In this document: piece after piece, positions 40,666 to 49,697 of the stretch
Layout: each line of letters opens with the position of its first letter
How positions within the stretch are numbered: position 1 is the first letter of the stretch
Notes under the pieces: model-generated
Databases searched by the model: none
Told to the model about the DNA's origin: nothing
The model's input: the letters and a program-made list of their open reading frames with translations, nothing else
Assembly (NCBI GenBank): GCA_019422525.1
Contig: JAHZDE010000002.1
Span: 372,001 to 436,000, forward strand
DNA from: Clostridiales bacterium
GTDB lineage: Bacteria > Bacillota > Clostridia > Oscillospirales > Acutalibacteraceae
Direction: 5' to 3'
DNA length: 64,000 nucleotides
Made by a program: the position numbers and the translations under genes

Positions 40666-42570
40666 ATGGAAATGAAGCAGTTTCAGGCAGAATCCAAGCG
40701 TCTGCTGGACATGATGATTAATTCCATTTATACCCACAAGGAGATTTTTCTTCGGGAACTGATTTCCAACGCCAGCGACGCCATCGATAAGCTCTATTAT
40801 CAGGCACTGAAAAACGGAGATACCGGTTTGAACCGGGATGATTTTTCGATTACCATTGAAGCGGATAAAGAGAAGCGCACCCTGACCATTACGGATAATG
40901 GTATTGGTATGACCCGGGAGGAATTGGACAATAACCTGGGCGTCATTGCAAAAAGTGGTTCCCTCAACTTCAAAAAGGAAAACGAGAAGCAGGAAGACAT
41001 TGATATTATCGGCCAGTTTGGCGTCGGTTTTTATTCTGCATTTATGGTCAGCGACGACGTAACGGTCATCAGCCGTGCCTATGGCAGCGATGAAGCATGG
41101 CGCTGGCATTCCACCGGTGCAGAAGGTTATACCATTGAGCCCGCCGAGAAAGACGGCCATGGCACGACGATTATCCTGCATATTAAGGATAACACCGAAG
41201 AAGAAAATTATGACGAGTATCTGGACCAGTACCGTCTGCGCTCCATAGTCAAGAAATATTCGGATTATATCCGCTATCCCATTCGTATGGACGTGGAAAA
41301 GAGCCGTCCCAAGGAAAAAGCCGAGGGTGCTGACGAAAATGCTCCTGTAGAGTATGAAACCTATACGGAAACTGAGACTCTGAACAGCATGGTCCCGATT
41401 TGGCGCAAGAATAAGAATGAAGTCACGGAGGAAGAATATCAGAACTTCTACAAGGAGAAGTTCATGGATTGGCAGAACCCGGCCCGTATTATCCGTACTC
41501 ATGCAGAGGGCGCCGCTACTTATGACGCTCTGCTGTTTGTTCCGGCCAAAGCGCCTATGGATTTTTATACCCGTGAATATGAAAAGGGATTGCAGCTGTA
41601 TTCCAACGGCGTTATGATTATGGAAAAATGCGCCGACTTGCTTCCCGATTATTTCAGCTTTATTCGCGGCTTGGTAGATTCTCAGGATTTGTCCCTGAAT
41701 ATCAGCCGTGAAATGCTCCAGCATGACCGTCAGTTGAAGCTGATTGCCGGCCGTCTGGAAAAGAAGATTAAGTCCGAGTTGGAATCTATGCTGAATAATG
41801 ATCGTGAGAAGTACGAAGAGTTCTTCAAGAGCTTCGGCCTTCAGCTGAAATATGGCATGTATGCTGACTATGGTATGCATAAGGATGTCTTGAAAGACTT
41901 GGTGCTGTTCTATTCCTCCAGCGAGAAGAAAATGGTCACGCTGAAAGAATATGTCAGCCGTATGAAGGAAGACCAGACCAGCATTTATTATGCTTGCGGC
42001 GATACCATTGAGCGGATTGACCAGCTGCCTCAGACCGAGATGCTGCGAGATAAGGGATATGAAATCCTGTACCTCACCGATAATGTGGACGAGTTTGCTC
42101 TGAAGATGGTGGGCAAGTACGACGATAAGGACTTTAAGAACATTTCTTCTGACGAGCTGAACTTGGAAACCGAAGAGGAGAAAAAGGAAGCCGAAAAGCA
42201 GGTCGAAGACAATAAAGATATGCTGGACTTTATGACCGAAGCGCTGGACGGTAAAGTCAAGGCGGTCCGTCTGTCCCAGCGGTTGAAGAGCCATCCGGTA
42301 TGCATTTCTTCTGAAGGCGCTATCACCCTGGAGATGGAAAAGGTGCTTAATGCTATGCCGGCTACCGATAAGGTGCAGGCGCAGCGGGTATTGGAATTGA
42401 ATGCAAACCATCCGATTTTTGCAAAGCTTACCCAGCTGTTCCAGGATGATAAGGAAAAGCTGAAGAGCTACACCCAGCTGCTGTATACCCAGGCTATGAT
42501 GATTGAAGGCTTCCCGGTAGAAGACCCGGTAACTTTCTGCAACCAGATTTGCGAATTGATGCAGGGCTGA
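40666..42570 (+). CDS. htpG: Molecular chaperone HtpG (Hsp90)
   Basis: The 634-residue bacterial Hsp90 has the N-terminal GHKL ATPase domain (FLRELISNASDAIDK with the Asn and Asp that bind ATP-Mg, TDNGIGMTREEL, GQFGVGFYSAFMV), the middle domain with WRKNKNEVTEEEYQNFYKEKF-type and the Arg/Gln-loop region, and a C-terminal dimer domain. The family signature YTHKEIFLRELIS is present near residue 22. AGGTTGA precedes the ATG. The CIRCE element indicates control by HrcA and induction on heat or unfolded protein. Confidence 0.97.
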   Translation: MEMKQFQAESKRLLDMMINSIYTHKEIFLRELISNASDAIDKLYYQALKNGDTGLNRDDFSITIEADKEKRTLTITDNGIGMTREELDNNLGVIAKSGSLNFKKENEKQEDIDIIGQFGVGFYSAFMVSDDVTVISRAYGSDEAWRWHSTGAEGYTIEPAEKDGHGTTIILHIKDNTEEENYDEYLDQYRLRSIVKKYSDYIRYPIRMDVEKSRPKEKAEGADENAPVEYETYTETETLNSMVPIWRKNKNEVTEEEYQNFYKEKFMDWQNPARIIRTHAEGAATYDALLFVPAKAPMDFYTREYEKGLQLYSNGVMIMEKCADLLPDYFSFIRGLVDSQDLSLNISREMLQHDRQLKLIAGRLEKKIKSELESMLNNDREKYEEFFKSFGLQLKYGMYADYGMHKDVLKDLVLFYSSSEKKMVTLKEYVSRMKEDQTSIYYACGDTIERIDQLPQTEMLRDKGYEILYLTDNVDEFALKMVGKYDDKDFKNISSDELNLETEEEKKEAEKQVEDNKDMLDFMTEALDGKVKAVRLSQRLKSHPVCISSEGAITLEMEKVLNAMPATDKVQAQRVLELNANHPIFAKLTQLFQDDKEKLKSYTQLLYTQAMMIEGFPVEDPVTFCNQICELMQG

Positions 42571-42602
42571 GATCACAAGCGGTAAAATCAATATCATACA
42601 GA

Positions 42603-42640
42603 AGAACCCCCACCGTTTTACCGCGGTGGGGGTTCTTTTA
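42603..42640. terminator. Terminator of htpG
   Basis: AGAACCCCCACCG and its perfect complement CGGTGGGGGTTCT form a 13-bp stem with an 8-base loop, followed by TTTTA. It lies between htpG and the converging ACT gene. Confidence 0.9.
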
Positions 42641-42680
42641 TGAAAGGAGCGAGTAAAAGAAATAAGCAAAGAAATATTTC

Positions 42681-43112
42681 TTACAGTTCGTCCAATTCTT
42701 CCTGGCTGACAATATGAACGCCGTTCTTTTCCAATACATCGATGGCTTTTTCGTTGTCTTCTACCCGGAAAATCATATAGGCTTGCCCTTTTTTCCGAGT
42801 AATAAAAGCATAGGTGTATTCCAGATTGATTTTATTGTCGCCGAGAAGCTGTACAATCTGATACAGGCTGCCGGCTTCATCAGAAACCTCTACAGCCAGA
42901 ACCGGCGTGATGGAGAAAATATACTCCGCTTCCTTTAATACACAGGCAGCTTTATAGGTATCGTTTACAATTACACGCAGAATTCCAAAATCCGGTGTTT
43001 CAGCAATGGACAATGCCCGCATATCAATATTGTGTTCCCGCAAAACTTTGGTAAAAGCGGCCAGACAGCCGGCCTTGTTTTCCAAGAATACAGAAATCTG
43101 TTTGACTGTCAT
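42681..43112 (-). CDS. Tandem ACT-domain protein, partner of paaK
   Basis: The 143-residue product consists of two ACT domains (about 3-68: TVKQISVFLENKAGCLAAFTKVLREHNIDMRALSI; about 70-140: VLAVEVSDEAGSLYQIVQLLGDNKINLEYTYAF) of the amino-acid-binding regulator kind. It follows the paaK-like gene on the same strand with a 33-base gap. Genes like this commonly follow phenylacetate-CoA ligases in gut anaerobes. They may sense an aromatic amino acid or its product (inference). Confidence 0.88.
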   Translation of the reverse strand: MTVKQISVFLENKAGCLAAFTKVLREHNIDMRALSIAETPDFGILRVIVNDTYKAACVLKEAEYIFSITPVLAVEVSDEAGSLYQIVQLLGDNKINLEYTYAFITRKKGQAYMIFRVEDNEKAIDVLEKNGVHIVSQEELDEL

Positions 43113-43145
43113 TTGTATCCCTTCCTTTCAGAAAAAACGATGCTT

Positions 43146-44447
43146 TTAATACAGGTTACGCTTATCAATAACACGCACAGCCTTGCCTTCGCTTCTGGCA
43201 ATGGTTTTGGGTGCTACCAGCTGCACGTCTGCAAAAATACCCAGCATAGACTTCAAATCGCTTTCCAGCTCGACCTCTCTCTTGGAAACAGTAGAAACGG
43301 TATCGGAGAACATTTCCGGTGTCATTTCTACCTGAACTTCCAGCTTATCACTGTTATTTTCACGACTGACAATAATCTGATAGTTGGCGGCGTAACCGCG
43401 GTTCATCAAAACGGTTTCAATCTGAGACGGGAAGACATTGACGCCCTTGACAATCAGCATATCATCGCTACGGCCCATGGGTTTGGACATTTTGACATGG
43501 GTACGGCCGCAGGGACATTTCTCATGAGTCAGCACACAAATATCCCGGGTACGGTAACGCAGCAGGGGGAATGCTTCTTTGGTGATGCACGTGAATACCA
43601 GTTCACCCTTTTCTCCATCGGGCAAAACCTCGCCGGTTTTGGGGTCGATGATTTCTGCAATAAAATGGTCTTCGTTAATATGCATACCGGTTTGTGCGCT
43701 GCATTCAAAGGCAACACCGGGGCCGGAAATTTCGGTAAGTCCATAGATGTCATAGGCTTTGATGCCGAGCTTCTCCTCGATATCCCGACGCATTTCCTGT
43801 GTCCAGGCTTCGGCGCCAAAAATACCGGCTTTCAGATGAATTTTGTCCCGCAGGCCACGTTCATGGATGGATTCGGCCAGATAGGCAGCGTAAGACGGGG
43901 TGCAGCACAGAATGGTCGATTTCAGGTCGCACATAAACTGAATTTGCCGGTCCGTATTGCCGGAGGACATGGGAAGCGTTAAAGCGCCAATTTTATGGGA
44001 GCCGCCATTTAAACCGGCACCTCCGGTAAACAAACCATATCCATAGCTCACGTGAATAACATCGCCTTTATTGCCGCCGGCGGCCATGATAGCACGGGCG
44101 CAGCAATCGTCCCACAAATCCAAATCGTGCTGGGTATAAAATGCAACGACCCGGCGGCCGGTGGTGCCGCTGGTAGACTGGATACGCACGGCATCCTCCA
44201 GGGGTACTGCCAGCAGGCCAAAAGGATAAGCATCCCGCAAGTCAGCCTTCGTAAGGAAAGGCAGCTTGTACAAGTCATCGACAGAGCGGATGTCCTCAGG
44301 GGTCACGCCCTTTTCCTTCATCAGGTTCCGATAATACGGAACATGGTCATATACATGGCGAACCTGTTTCACCAAGCGTTCATCCTGCCAGGCGCGGATT
44401 TGCTCCCGGGAGGCACATTCAATTTCCGGCTGATAATAATTTTCCAT
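43146..44447 (-). CDS. paaK: Phenylacetate-CoA ligase family enzyme
   Basis: An adenylate-forming ligase joining phenylacetate or related aryl acids to CoA. The 433-residue product has the AMP-binding loop SSGTTGRRVVAFYTQ (about 94-108), YDIYGLTEISGPGVAFEC (A5 region), LRYRTRDI (A7 region) and a C-terminal GRSDDMLIVKGVNVFPSQIE linker-hinge. In gut anaerobes such enzymes often pair with indolepyruvate oxidoreductases in aromatic amino acid fermentation; no such genes are seen here. A strong promoter with an operator lies on the minus strand upstream. Confidence 0.92.
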   Translation of the reverse strand: MENYYQPEIECASREQIRAWQDERLVKQVRHVYDHVPYYRNLMKEKGVTPEDIRSVDDLYKLPFLTKADLRDAYPFGLLAVPLEDAVRIQSTSGTTGRRVVAFYTQHDLDLWDDCCARAIMAAGGNKGDVIHVSYGYGLFTGGAGLNGGSHKIGALTLPMSSGNTDRQIQFMCDLKSTILCCTPSYAAYLAESIHERGLRDKIHLKAGIFGAEAWTQEMRRDIEEKLGIKAYDIYGLTEISGPGVAFECSAQTGMHINEDHFIAEIIDPKTGEVLPDGEKGELVFTCITKEAFPLLRYRTRDICVLTHEKCPCGRTHVKMSKPMGRSDDMLIVKGVNVFPSQIETVLMNRGYAANYQIIVSRENNSDKLEVQVEMTPEMFSDTVSTVSKREVELESDLKSMLGIFADVQLVAPKTIARSEGKAVRVIDKRNLY

Positions 44448-44510
44448 TGGTATCCATTCCCCTCTGTGACATAGTTTCCCGGACAGGGAACCGCAGTTTG
44501 TCCGGTTGGT

Positions 44511-44528
44511 TATAACAACAATGTTATA
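44511..44528 (-). promoter_or_regulatory. Operator-like palindrome upstream of paaK
   Basis: TATAACA-ACAA-TGTTATA, a perfect 7-4-7 palindrome. It lies about +12 to +29 relative to the inferred start of transcription on the minus strand, where a repressor could act as a roadblock. Confidence 0.55.
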
Positions 44529-44546
44529 GCTTCATTGTGCGGTATT

Positions 44547-44575
44547 ATTGTACCATTTTAGCAAGGTAATGTAAA
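44547..44575 (-). promoter_or_regulatory. Promoter of the paaK-ACT operon
   Basis: Minus strand TTTACA, 17 bases, TACAAT. Confidence 0.6.
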
Positions 44576-44657
44576 TAAGTTCTCATAAAAAATGCTGGGT
44601 CTCGAGACTTTATTCTAAAAACATGGAAAATTATACAGAAATATACAGCGTATATGG

Positions 44658-46037
44658 TTACGCAGAACGTCTTTTCTCTTGCTGTTTCAGCTTTTGTGCC
44701 AAAGTTTTTCCGCGTTTTTTATCCGAATAGATCGTACGCTCTGTGACAATGGTATTTCCCCGTTCGAACATTTCGTTGAGCATGGAGAAGTAGCTGCCTG
44801 GAGTAGCGATGGCATTGATTCGCATAATGTCCAGTCCCGCAGGGCCGATGATGGTGTCAGCCAGTTTGACACAGTTGGTGTTAATGGCAAAATATTTTCG
44901 GAATGGTCCGGACTGTACTTTATAGATGGAAGCCCCGGTGGCTTTTACCAATTCACTGGCAGCATCCGTACAATCCCCCTTGATGGGAAGACCTTGACGC
45001 TTTTTTTCCAAATCGCTTTGCCAGGGAATCAGAACGTTTTTTAAATTTTGCAGCTGCCTTTCCACAACTTCCCGTTCCTTGGTGGAAATTTGCAGACCAA
45101 AGCCTACCAGGACTTTATTTTCAAAAGTCAGGCAATGCTGCAAATAAGGCCCGGCAGGTGCAACGGCAACGGTACCATTGCTGACCATTCCAAAAAATCG
45201 ATGGGCATAATGGTCATAACATCCATAGGAATAGACCGTATCATCCAGACGGATGTCTACGTGTCCCATGCGGCCAAAAGCTTCGTCGGAGAGGTGGATG
45301 AAAACTTCGAGGGCAGGCTTTTCTTTTGCCTCTTTCTGCGTCTGGCGGATCATTCCTCCTTCTTCCTGATGCGTAGCAAAATAACGGTTAAAATCGTCAA
45401 TCAGACGGCTGGGGATAAAAGCGGTAATGAACATAGGAAGGGAGATGCGCACTTTCCTCTTAATACGGTCGCCAACCTGATTGGACAGAAGCAGGCCGGA
45501 GATAAAATCCAGCAGCAAAACGGCAGCATATAGAATCAAATAGATTCCAGCAACGGTAAAGACCGTGTGAAGCCGCAAGGCTGGATTGACAATAAGAGAA
45601 ACACCAAATGCCAGAGAAAGAAGAGCGGCAAAGCTGTTCCGGAATTTTCCCTCTAAGTTTTCGGCCCAGCATTGGATGGCAATCGTCCCCCGGGCAACAC
45701 CGCTGAGAATAAACCATATCCCGAATACCAGGGCAGTAGGAATGGCAAACACAGCGGGAAATACGGCAACTAGTATGGCAAGCAGGGCAAATCCCATTAC
45801 GGACAGAACAGCCGCAAGTTTTTTTTCGGCGGACAACATCTGCAAAAATCTGGAAATTCCGGCAATGGCAAGTGCCCCGGCAGCCGCCGCCTGCAAAAAA
45901 CGAAAAGCCACATTCCCATTTATCAGAGTGAGAATACCGAAAGACAAAAACAGGACAGCCTGTATCAGTTCCAGCCAAGGAGTGGCGGTGGAGAGAATTT
46001 TCTTCTTAAAGGGAAAAGAATTTTTTTGAGAAAACAT
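44658..46037 (-). CDS. HdeD/DUF308 membrane domain fused to papain-like domain
   Basis: The 459-residue protein has six membrane helices (about 22-185) of the HdeD/DUF308 kind (FRFLQAAAAGALAIAGISRFL; VFGIWFILSGVARG). The C-terminal soluble part (about 240-425) contains GRMGHVDIRLDD with H259 and, about 130 residues later, a INTNCVKLADTIIGP helix start with C389. A His before the Cys is the order of circularly permuted NlpC/P60 (papain-like) enzymes such as the YiiX/LRAT group. If so, it is an amidase, thioesterase or acyltransferase facing the cytoplasm or membrane surface. The C-terminal tail is very basic (KKRGKTLAQKLKQQEKRRSA). The enzymatic assignment is inference from the residue order. 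Confidence 0.55.
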   Translation of the reverse strand: MFSQKNSFPFKKKILSTATPWLELIQAVLFLSFGILTLINGNVAFRFLQAAAAGALAIAGISRFLQMLSAEKKLAAVLSVMGFALLAILVAVFPAVFAIPTALVFGIWFILSGVARGTIAIQCWAENLEGKFRNSFAALLSLAFGVSLIVNPALRLHTVFTVAGIYLILYAAVLLLDFISGLLLSNQVGDRIKRKVRISLPMFITAFIPSRLIDDFNRYFATHQEEGGMIRQTQKEAKEKPALEVFIHLSDEAFGRMGHVDIRLDDTVYSYGCYDHYAHRFFGMVSNGTVAVAPAGPYLQHCLTFENKVLVGFGLQISTKEREVVERQLQNLKNVLIPWQSDLEKKRQGLPIKGDCTDAASELVKATGASIYKVQSGPFRKYFAINTNCVKLADTIIGPAGLDIMRINAIATPGSYFSMLNEMFERGNTIVTERTIYSDKKRGKTLAQKLKQQEKRRSA

Positions 46038-46131
46038 GGTAGGGCTCCGCCTTTCGTCAGTAAGAATTGCGCGAGGATATAAAGTGGAAAAAAAGATGTC
46101 AAAAACAGGAGATTATCAGCAGCCCAAAAGA

Positions 46132-46632
46132 TTAGTCGGGACGTTTTCCAGGAAAATGTGTGTCATATTTTTGCACCAGTTCCCAGAATTCCCGGGAATG
46201 GTTGTGATGTATGATGTGACATAACTCATGAATCACAACGGAATCGATAAATACAGCAGGTTTTTCTGCCAGAAGAAAGGAAAAATTCAGGCTGTTTTTT
46301 GCCGTACAGCTTCCCCAACGTTTTTTCGCTTCTGTAACGCGGATTCCCGTGGGGGTTACCCCAATAAGGGCGGCAAAGTGGGAGACTCTGGGAGTAACCA
46401 GCTGAAGAGTTTTCCGTTTCATTTCCGCTGTTTCTTCTGGGGAATATTCTTTTGCAGAAGAAACAGCCTTGAGCTTTTGCTGTTTTTCTAAAATCCATTT
46501 TTCTTTTTTTGCCAAAAATTTTTCAATGTCCGTTTTGGGAAGGCGCATCGGTGCCCGCACAACGAGAATTCCGCCAGGTTTTACGCAGATTTCCAGCGTT
46601 TTCCGGCGCGAGCGTATCAGCTGATACTCCAT
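46132..46632 (-). CDS. YgjP-like metallopeptidase-domain protein
   Basis: The 166-residue product has the zinc motif HELCHIIHHNHSREFWELVQK (HExxH plus a downstream His/Glu) of the YgjP/WLM family, preceded by KKRWGSCTAKNSLNFSFLLA, the family's conserved strand. Function is unproven; relatives have been linked to DNA-protein crosslink repair. AAGGAGG directly precedes the ATG at 46632. Start regions of this gene and the divergent peptidase overlap within about 150 bases. Confidence 0.88.
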   Translation of the reverse strand: MEYQLIRSRRKTLEICVKPGGILVVRAPMRLPKTDIEKFLAKKEKWILEKQQKLKAVSSAKEYSPEETAEMKRKTLQLVTPRVSHFAALIGVTPTGIRVTEAKKRWGSCTAKNSLNFSFLLAEKPAVFIDSVVIHELCHIIHHNHSREFWELVQKYDTHFPGKRPD

Positions 46633-46785
46633 GGTTCCTCCTTTGCAAAATAAATCGATTGATGTATAATAAAGCAGAAATATGCGGGATAAAACGTATC
46701 CACTTTTCATAGTATAGCACACTGTTTGAAAAGTACCAGCTTTTTGTTGTCCCAAATCAATTTATATGGAAGAAGTGACCTTGCA

Positions 46786-47868
46786 ATGAACAAAACCTAT
46801 CAGGAACGTCTTTGCCGTGTACGCCAGAATATGAAAGAACAGGGGCTTACCCAAATCCTGGTCAGTGCCACGGAATCGGTATTTTATTTAACCGGGCTGT
46901 GGATTGTCCCCATGGAGAGGCAGCTGGCTTTATACCTTCATGAAGATGGCCGGTGCGTCCTTTTTGGCAACGATTTGTTTGGTGTAGAGCCTATGGAAGG
47001 CTGGGAACTGAAAATCCATAATGATGCCGATGATCCGGTAGCGGATATTGCCAAAACAGTTTGCCCGGGCGTGTTGGGCATTGACAAGAACTGGCCCAGT
47101 CGGTTCCTTATCAGCCTGATGGAAAAGCGGCAGGATGTCCAGCCGGTAGTAGGGTCTGCGCCTGTGGATGATGCCCGAAAGCAGAAAGATGCAGCGGAAG
47201 CCCAGGCTATGCGGGAAGCTTCTGCGGTCAATGACCGGGTCATGGCGCAGACAATCCGGGAACTGCGAGAAGGGGTCACAGAGTCCGAAATGGCCGCCCG
47301 TGTGGAAGCTCTTTTCCGAGAAAACGGGGCAGAGCGTTCTGACGAAGGCCAGCTGGTATGCTTTGGCCCTAACGGCGCCGACCCCCATCACGCACCGGAG
47401 AATACCGTATTGCGTCCCGGTGACAGCATTGTACTGGACATTTTTACCCCTATTCGCCGGTACTGGTGTGATATGACCCGGACTGTATTTTGGAAAGAAG
47501 TCAGCGAGGAACAGCGTCGAGTTTATGAGACCGTAAAAGCTGCTAATTTAGCTGCCGAAGCTATGATTCGTCCCGGCGTTAAGATGTGTGAGATTGATAA
47601 AGCTGCCCGTCAGGTAATTGAAGAGGCCGGGTATGGCCCATACTTTACCCACCGGTTGGGCCATGGCTGTGGAATTTCCTGCCACGAGCCGCCGGATAAC
47701 AGTGCTGTCAGCCAGGTGATTGCACAGCCGGGAATGGTGTTCTCTGTGGAACCGGGCATTTATTTGCCGGGTAAATTCGGCGTGCGGATTGAAGACTTGG
47801 TAATGGTCACAGAAACCGGATGCGAAGTGCTGAACGGTTATACCAAAGACTTGCAGGTGTTGGGATAA
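46786..47868 (+). CDS. Xaa-Pro peptidase family protein (M24)
   Basis: A 360-residue aminopeptidase-P/prolidase-like enzyme. It has an N-terminal creatinase-like domain (about 1-130) and the pita-bread domain with metal ligands: Asp pair in VLDIFTPIRRYWCDMTRTVF, His in HRLGHGCGISCHEPP, Glu in FSVEPGIYLPG and Glu in GVRIEDLVMV. It cleaves N-terminal residues before Pro, or X-Pro dipeptides. The ATG at 46786 follows a weak GGAAGAAG site; the frame upstream is out of family. It is 15 bases before the patatin gene. Confidence 0.9.
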   Translation: MNKTYQERLCRVRQNMKEQGLTQILVSATESVFYLTGLWIVPMERQLALYLHEDGRCVLFGNDLFGVEPMEGWELKIHNDADDPVADIAKTVCPGVLGIDKNWPSRFLISLMEKRQDVQPVVGSAPVDDARKQKDAAEAQAMREASAVNDRVMAQTIRELREGVTESEMAARVEALFRENGAERSDEGQLVCFGPNGADPHHAPENTVLRPGDSIVLDIFTPIRRYWCDMTRTVFWKEVSEEQRRVYETVKAANLAAEAMIRPGVKMCEIDKAARQVIEEAGYGPYFTHRLGHGCGISCHEPPDNSAVSQVIAQPGMVFSVEPGIYLPGKFGVRIEDLVMVTETGCEVLNGYTKDLQVLG

Positions 47869-47883
47869 CAGGGAGGAATCAAT

Positions 47884-48747
47884 GTGAAAATCGGACTGGT
47901 ATTGGAAGGCGGCGGTATGAGGGGACTGTATACGGCTGGTGTGCTGGATACCATGATGGCGCAAGATTGGAAGCCGGATTATGTAGTGGGGGTTTCCGCG
48001 GGAGCCTGTCACGCAGCTTCGTTTGTCAGCGGGCAACGCGGGAGAGCATATCGAACGAACATGGATTATCTGGGGGACAAGCGCTATCTAAGTGTGAGCA
48101 ATTATTTGAAAACCGGTTCCCTTTTTGGAATGAAATTTATTTTTGAAACCATCCCGGACCATTTGGATATTTTTGATTATGAGGCCATGTTGTATTCTCC
48201 TATGGAGTATGAAGTGGGCGTTACCGATGTGGATACCGGAAAAGCGGTGTTCTATTCCAAGGAAGCGTTGTACCATGACTGTACCTTGCTGTCGGCTTCT
48301 TCTTCCATTCCAGTATTTTCTCCCATTGTGGAATACCAGGGGCGGCGTTATCTGGATGGAGGTACGGCGGCTCCCATTCCGGTAGAGCGGGCTCTGGAAA
48401 AGGAATGTGATTTTATTGTAGCGGTGCTTACCCGGGACAGAGGGTATCAGAAATCCCCCGAAAGCTTCCGCTCGATCTACCGCCGTGTTCTGCATCGGTA
48501 TCCGGCCATGATACAGGCACTGGATACCCGTCACGAAGTATATGCCAAATCCAGAGAATTGCTGTTCCGTCTGGAAAAAGAGGGGAAAGCGGTAGTGATT
48601 GCGCCGGAAACGCCAATTATGCTGAGCCGGTTTGAAAAAGACAAGAAAAAACTGGACGCTCTGTACCATCAGGGACAGCAAGAGTGCCAAAAGCTGTGGG
48701 AAGCTGGAAAAATCCCCCGGAAAACCATCAGGGAGGGCGAAAAATGA
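47884..48747 (+). CDS. Patatin-like phospholipase (RssA/YjjU type)
   Basis: A lipid acyl hydrolase with a Ser-Asp dyad. The 287-residue product has the oxyanion hole LEGGGMRGLYTAGVLD at the N-terminus, nucleophile elbow GVSAGACHAASF (Ser42), and the catalytic Asp in YLDGGTAAPIPVERAL. The start is GTG, with GGGAGG upstream. The gene overlaps the next by 4 bases (ATGA). Confidence 0.92.
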   Translation: MKIGLVLEGGGMRGLYTAGVLDTMMAQDWKPDYVVGVSAGACHAASFVSGQRGRAYRTNMDYLGDKRYLSVSNYLKTGSLFGMKFIFETIPDHLDIFDYEAMLYSPMEYEVGVTDVDTGKAVFYSKEALYHDCTLLSASSSIPVFSPIVEYQGRRYLDGGTAAPIPVERALEKECDFIVAVLTRDRGYQKSPESFRSIYRRVLHRYPAMIQALDTRHEVYAKSRELLFRLEKEGKAVVIAPETPIMLSRFEKDKKKLDALYHQGQQECQKLWEAGKIPRKTIREGEK

Positions 48748-49445
48748 AAATACAATTGTGGCGTCAGGATACGCTTGCCCACGAATCCTTGATTGTTGGC
48801 ATTATGCTGGCCTTGTCTGGCGGATTCCTGGATACCTATACTTATACGCTGCGGGGCGGGGTTTTTGCCAATGCCCAGACGGGAAACCTGGTGTTGATGG
48901 CCGTCAAATTGGCGGATGCTGATTTCTTGTCCGCTTTGTACTACTTTATCCCGGTAATAGCCTTTTTTCTTGGGGTGCTTCTGACTGAAGTGATTAAACG
49001 CCGTTTTACCGAGAGGGAGTGGATACAGTGGCAGCATATGGCATTGCTGCTCGAGTTTCTTCTTTTGCTCATCATCGGTTTTGTACCATTGTGGGTGCCG
49101 AATGCCGTGGTGAATGTGACCATTTCTTTTATCTGCTCGGTGCAGGTGCAGAGCTTCCGCAAAACCAAGGGGCTTCCCTATGCCACTACCATGTGTACTG
49201 GAAACCTGCGGTCTGCGGCCGATAACTTTTCCGTTTTCCTTTTTACCGGTGAGCGGGAAGCTTGGAAAAAATGCCGGAGGTATCTAATCATTATCGCTTC
49301 CTTTTGTTTTGGCGCTGCCGGAGGAGCACTTTCTTCCCGGTTTTTGGGACCCGGTGCAGTCTGGATTTCCTGTGTTTTGTTGGCAGGCGTATTTCTACTG
49401 CTGTTTTTGGATAAACGCACGGCAAAGATGGAAGAAAAACGCTAA
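48744..49445 (+). CDS. YoaK family (DUF1275) membrane protein
   Basis: A 233-residue protein with about six hydrophobic segments, beginning LIVGIMLALSGGFLDTYTYTLRGGVFANAQTGNLVLM, the defining DUF1275 pattern (GFLDT...FANAQTGN). Later segments include YFIPVIAFFLGVLLTEV and FRKTKGLPYATTMCTGNLRSA, the family's second signature. The family's role is unknown. It is translationally coupled to the patatin gene. Confidence 0.9.
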   Translation: MKIQLWRQDTLAHESLIVGIMLALSGGFLDTYTYTLRGGVFANAQTGNLVLMAVKLADADFLSALYYFIPVIAFFLGVLLTEVIKRRFTEREWIQWQHMALLLEFLLLLIIGFVPLWVPNAVVNVTISFICSVQVQSFRKTKGLPYATTMCTGNLRSAADNFSVFLFTGEREAWKKCRRYLIIIASFCFGAAGGALSSRFLGPGAVWISCVLLAGVFLLLFLDKRTAKMEEKR

Positions 49446-49558
49446 AATTGTACGTACATCTACAATCTGCCTCATGACAAAATATCACTCCCTTTCCAGA
49501 TGTCATTTGGAAAAATAGGACATCCTGAGATTTTTTTCAGACATTTTTGTAAAAACAG

Positions 49559-49587
49559 TTGCAAAATCCTTGGGTTTGAAGTATGAT
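49559..49587 (+). promoter_or_regulatory. Promoter of the isomerase-family gene
   Basis: TTGCAA, 17 bases, TATGAT, giving a leader of about 105 bases. Confidence 0.55.
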
Positions 49588-49697
49588 TAAGGTAACAGAG
49601 GTTGTCCGTACATATTTTTCAGGATTTGGGGAAAACGGAACCCCCATGTGTGATTCCATTGCCGGACATCCATCATTTTTGCAAGGAGGAAATTCCC

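Noticed and set aside
40636..42669. Long open frame opposite htpG
   Set aside because: Antisense shadow of htpG. It also runs through the terminator at 42603-42640.
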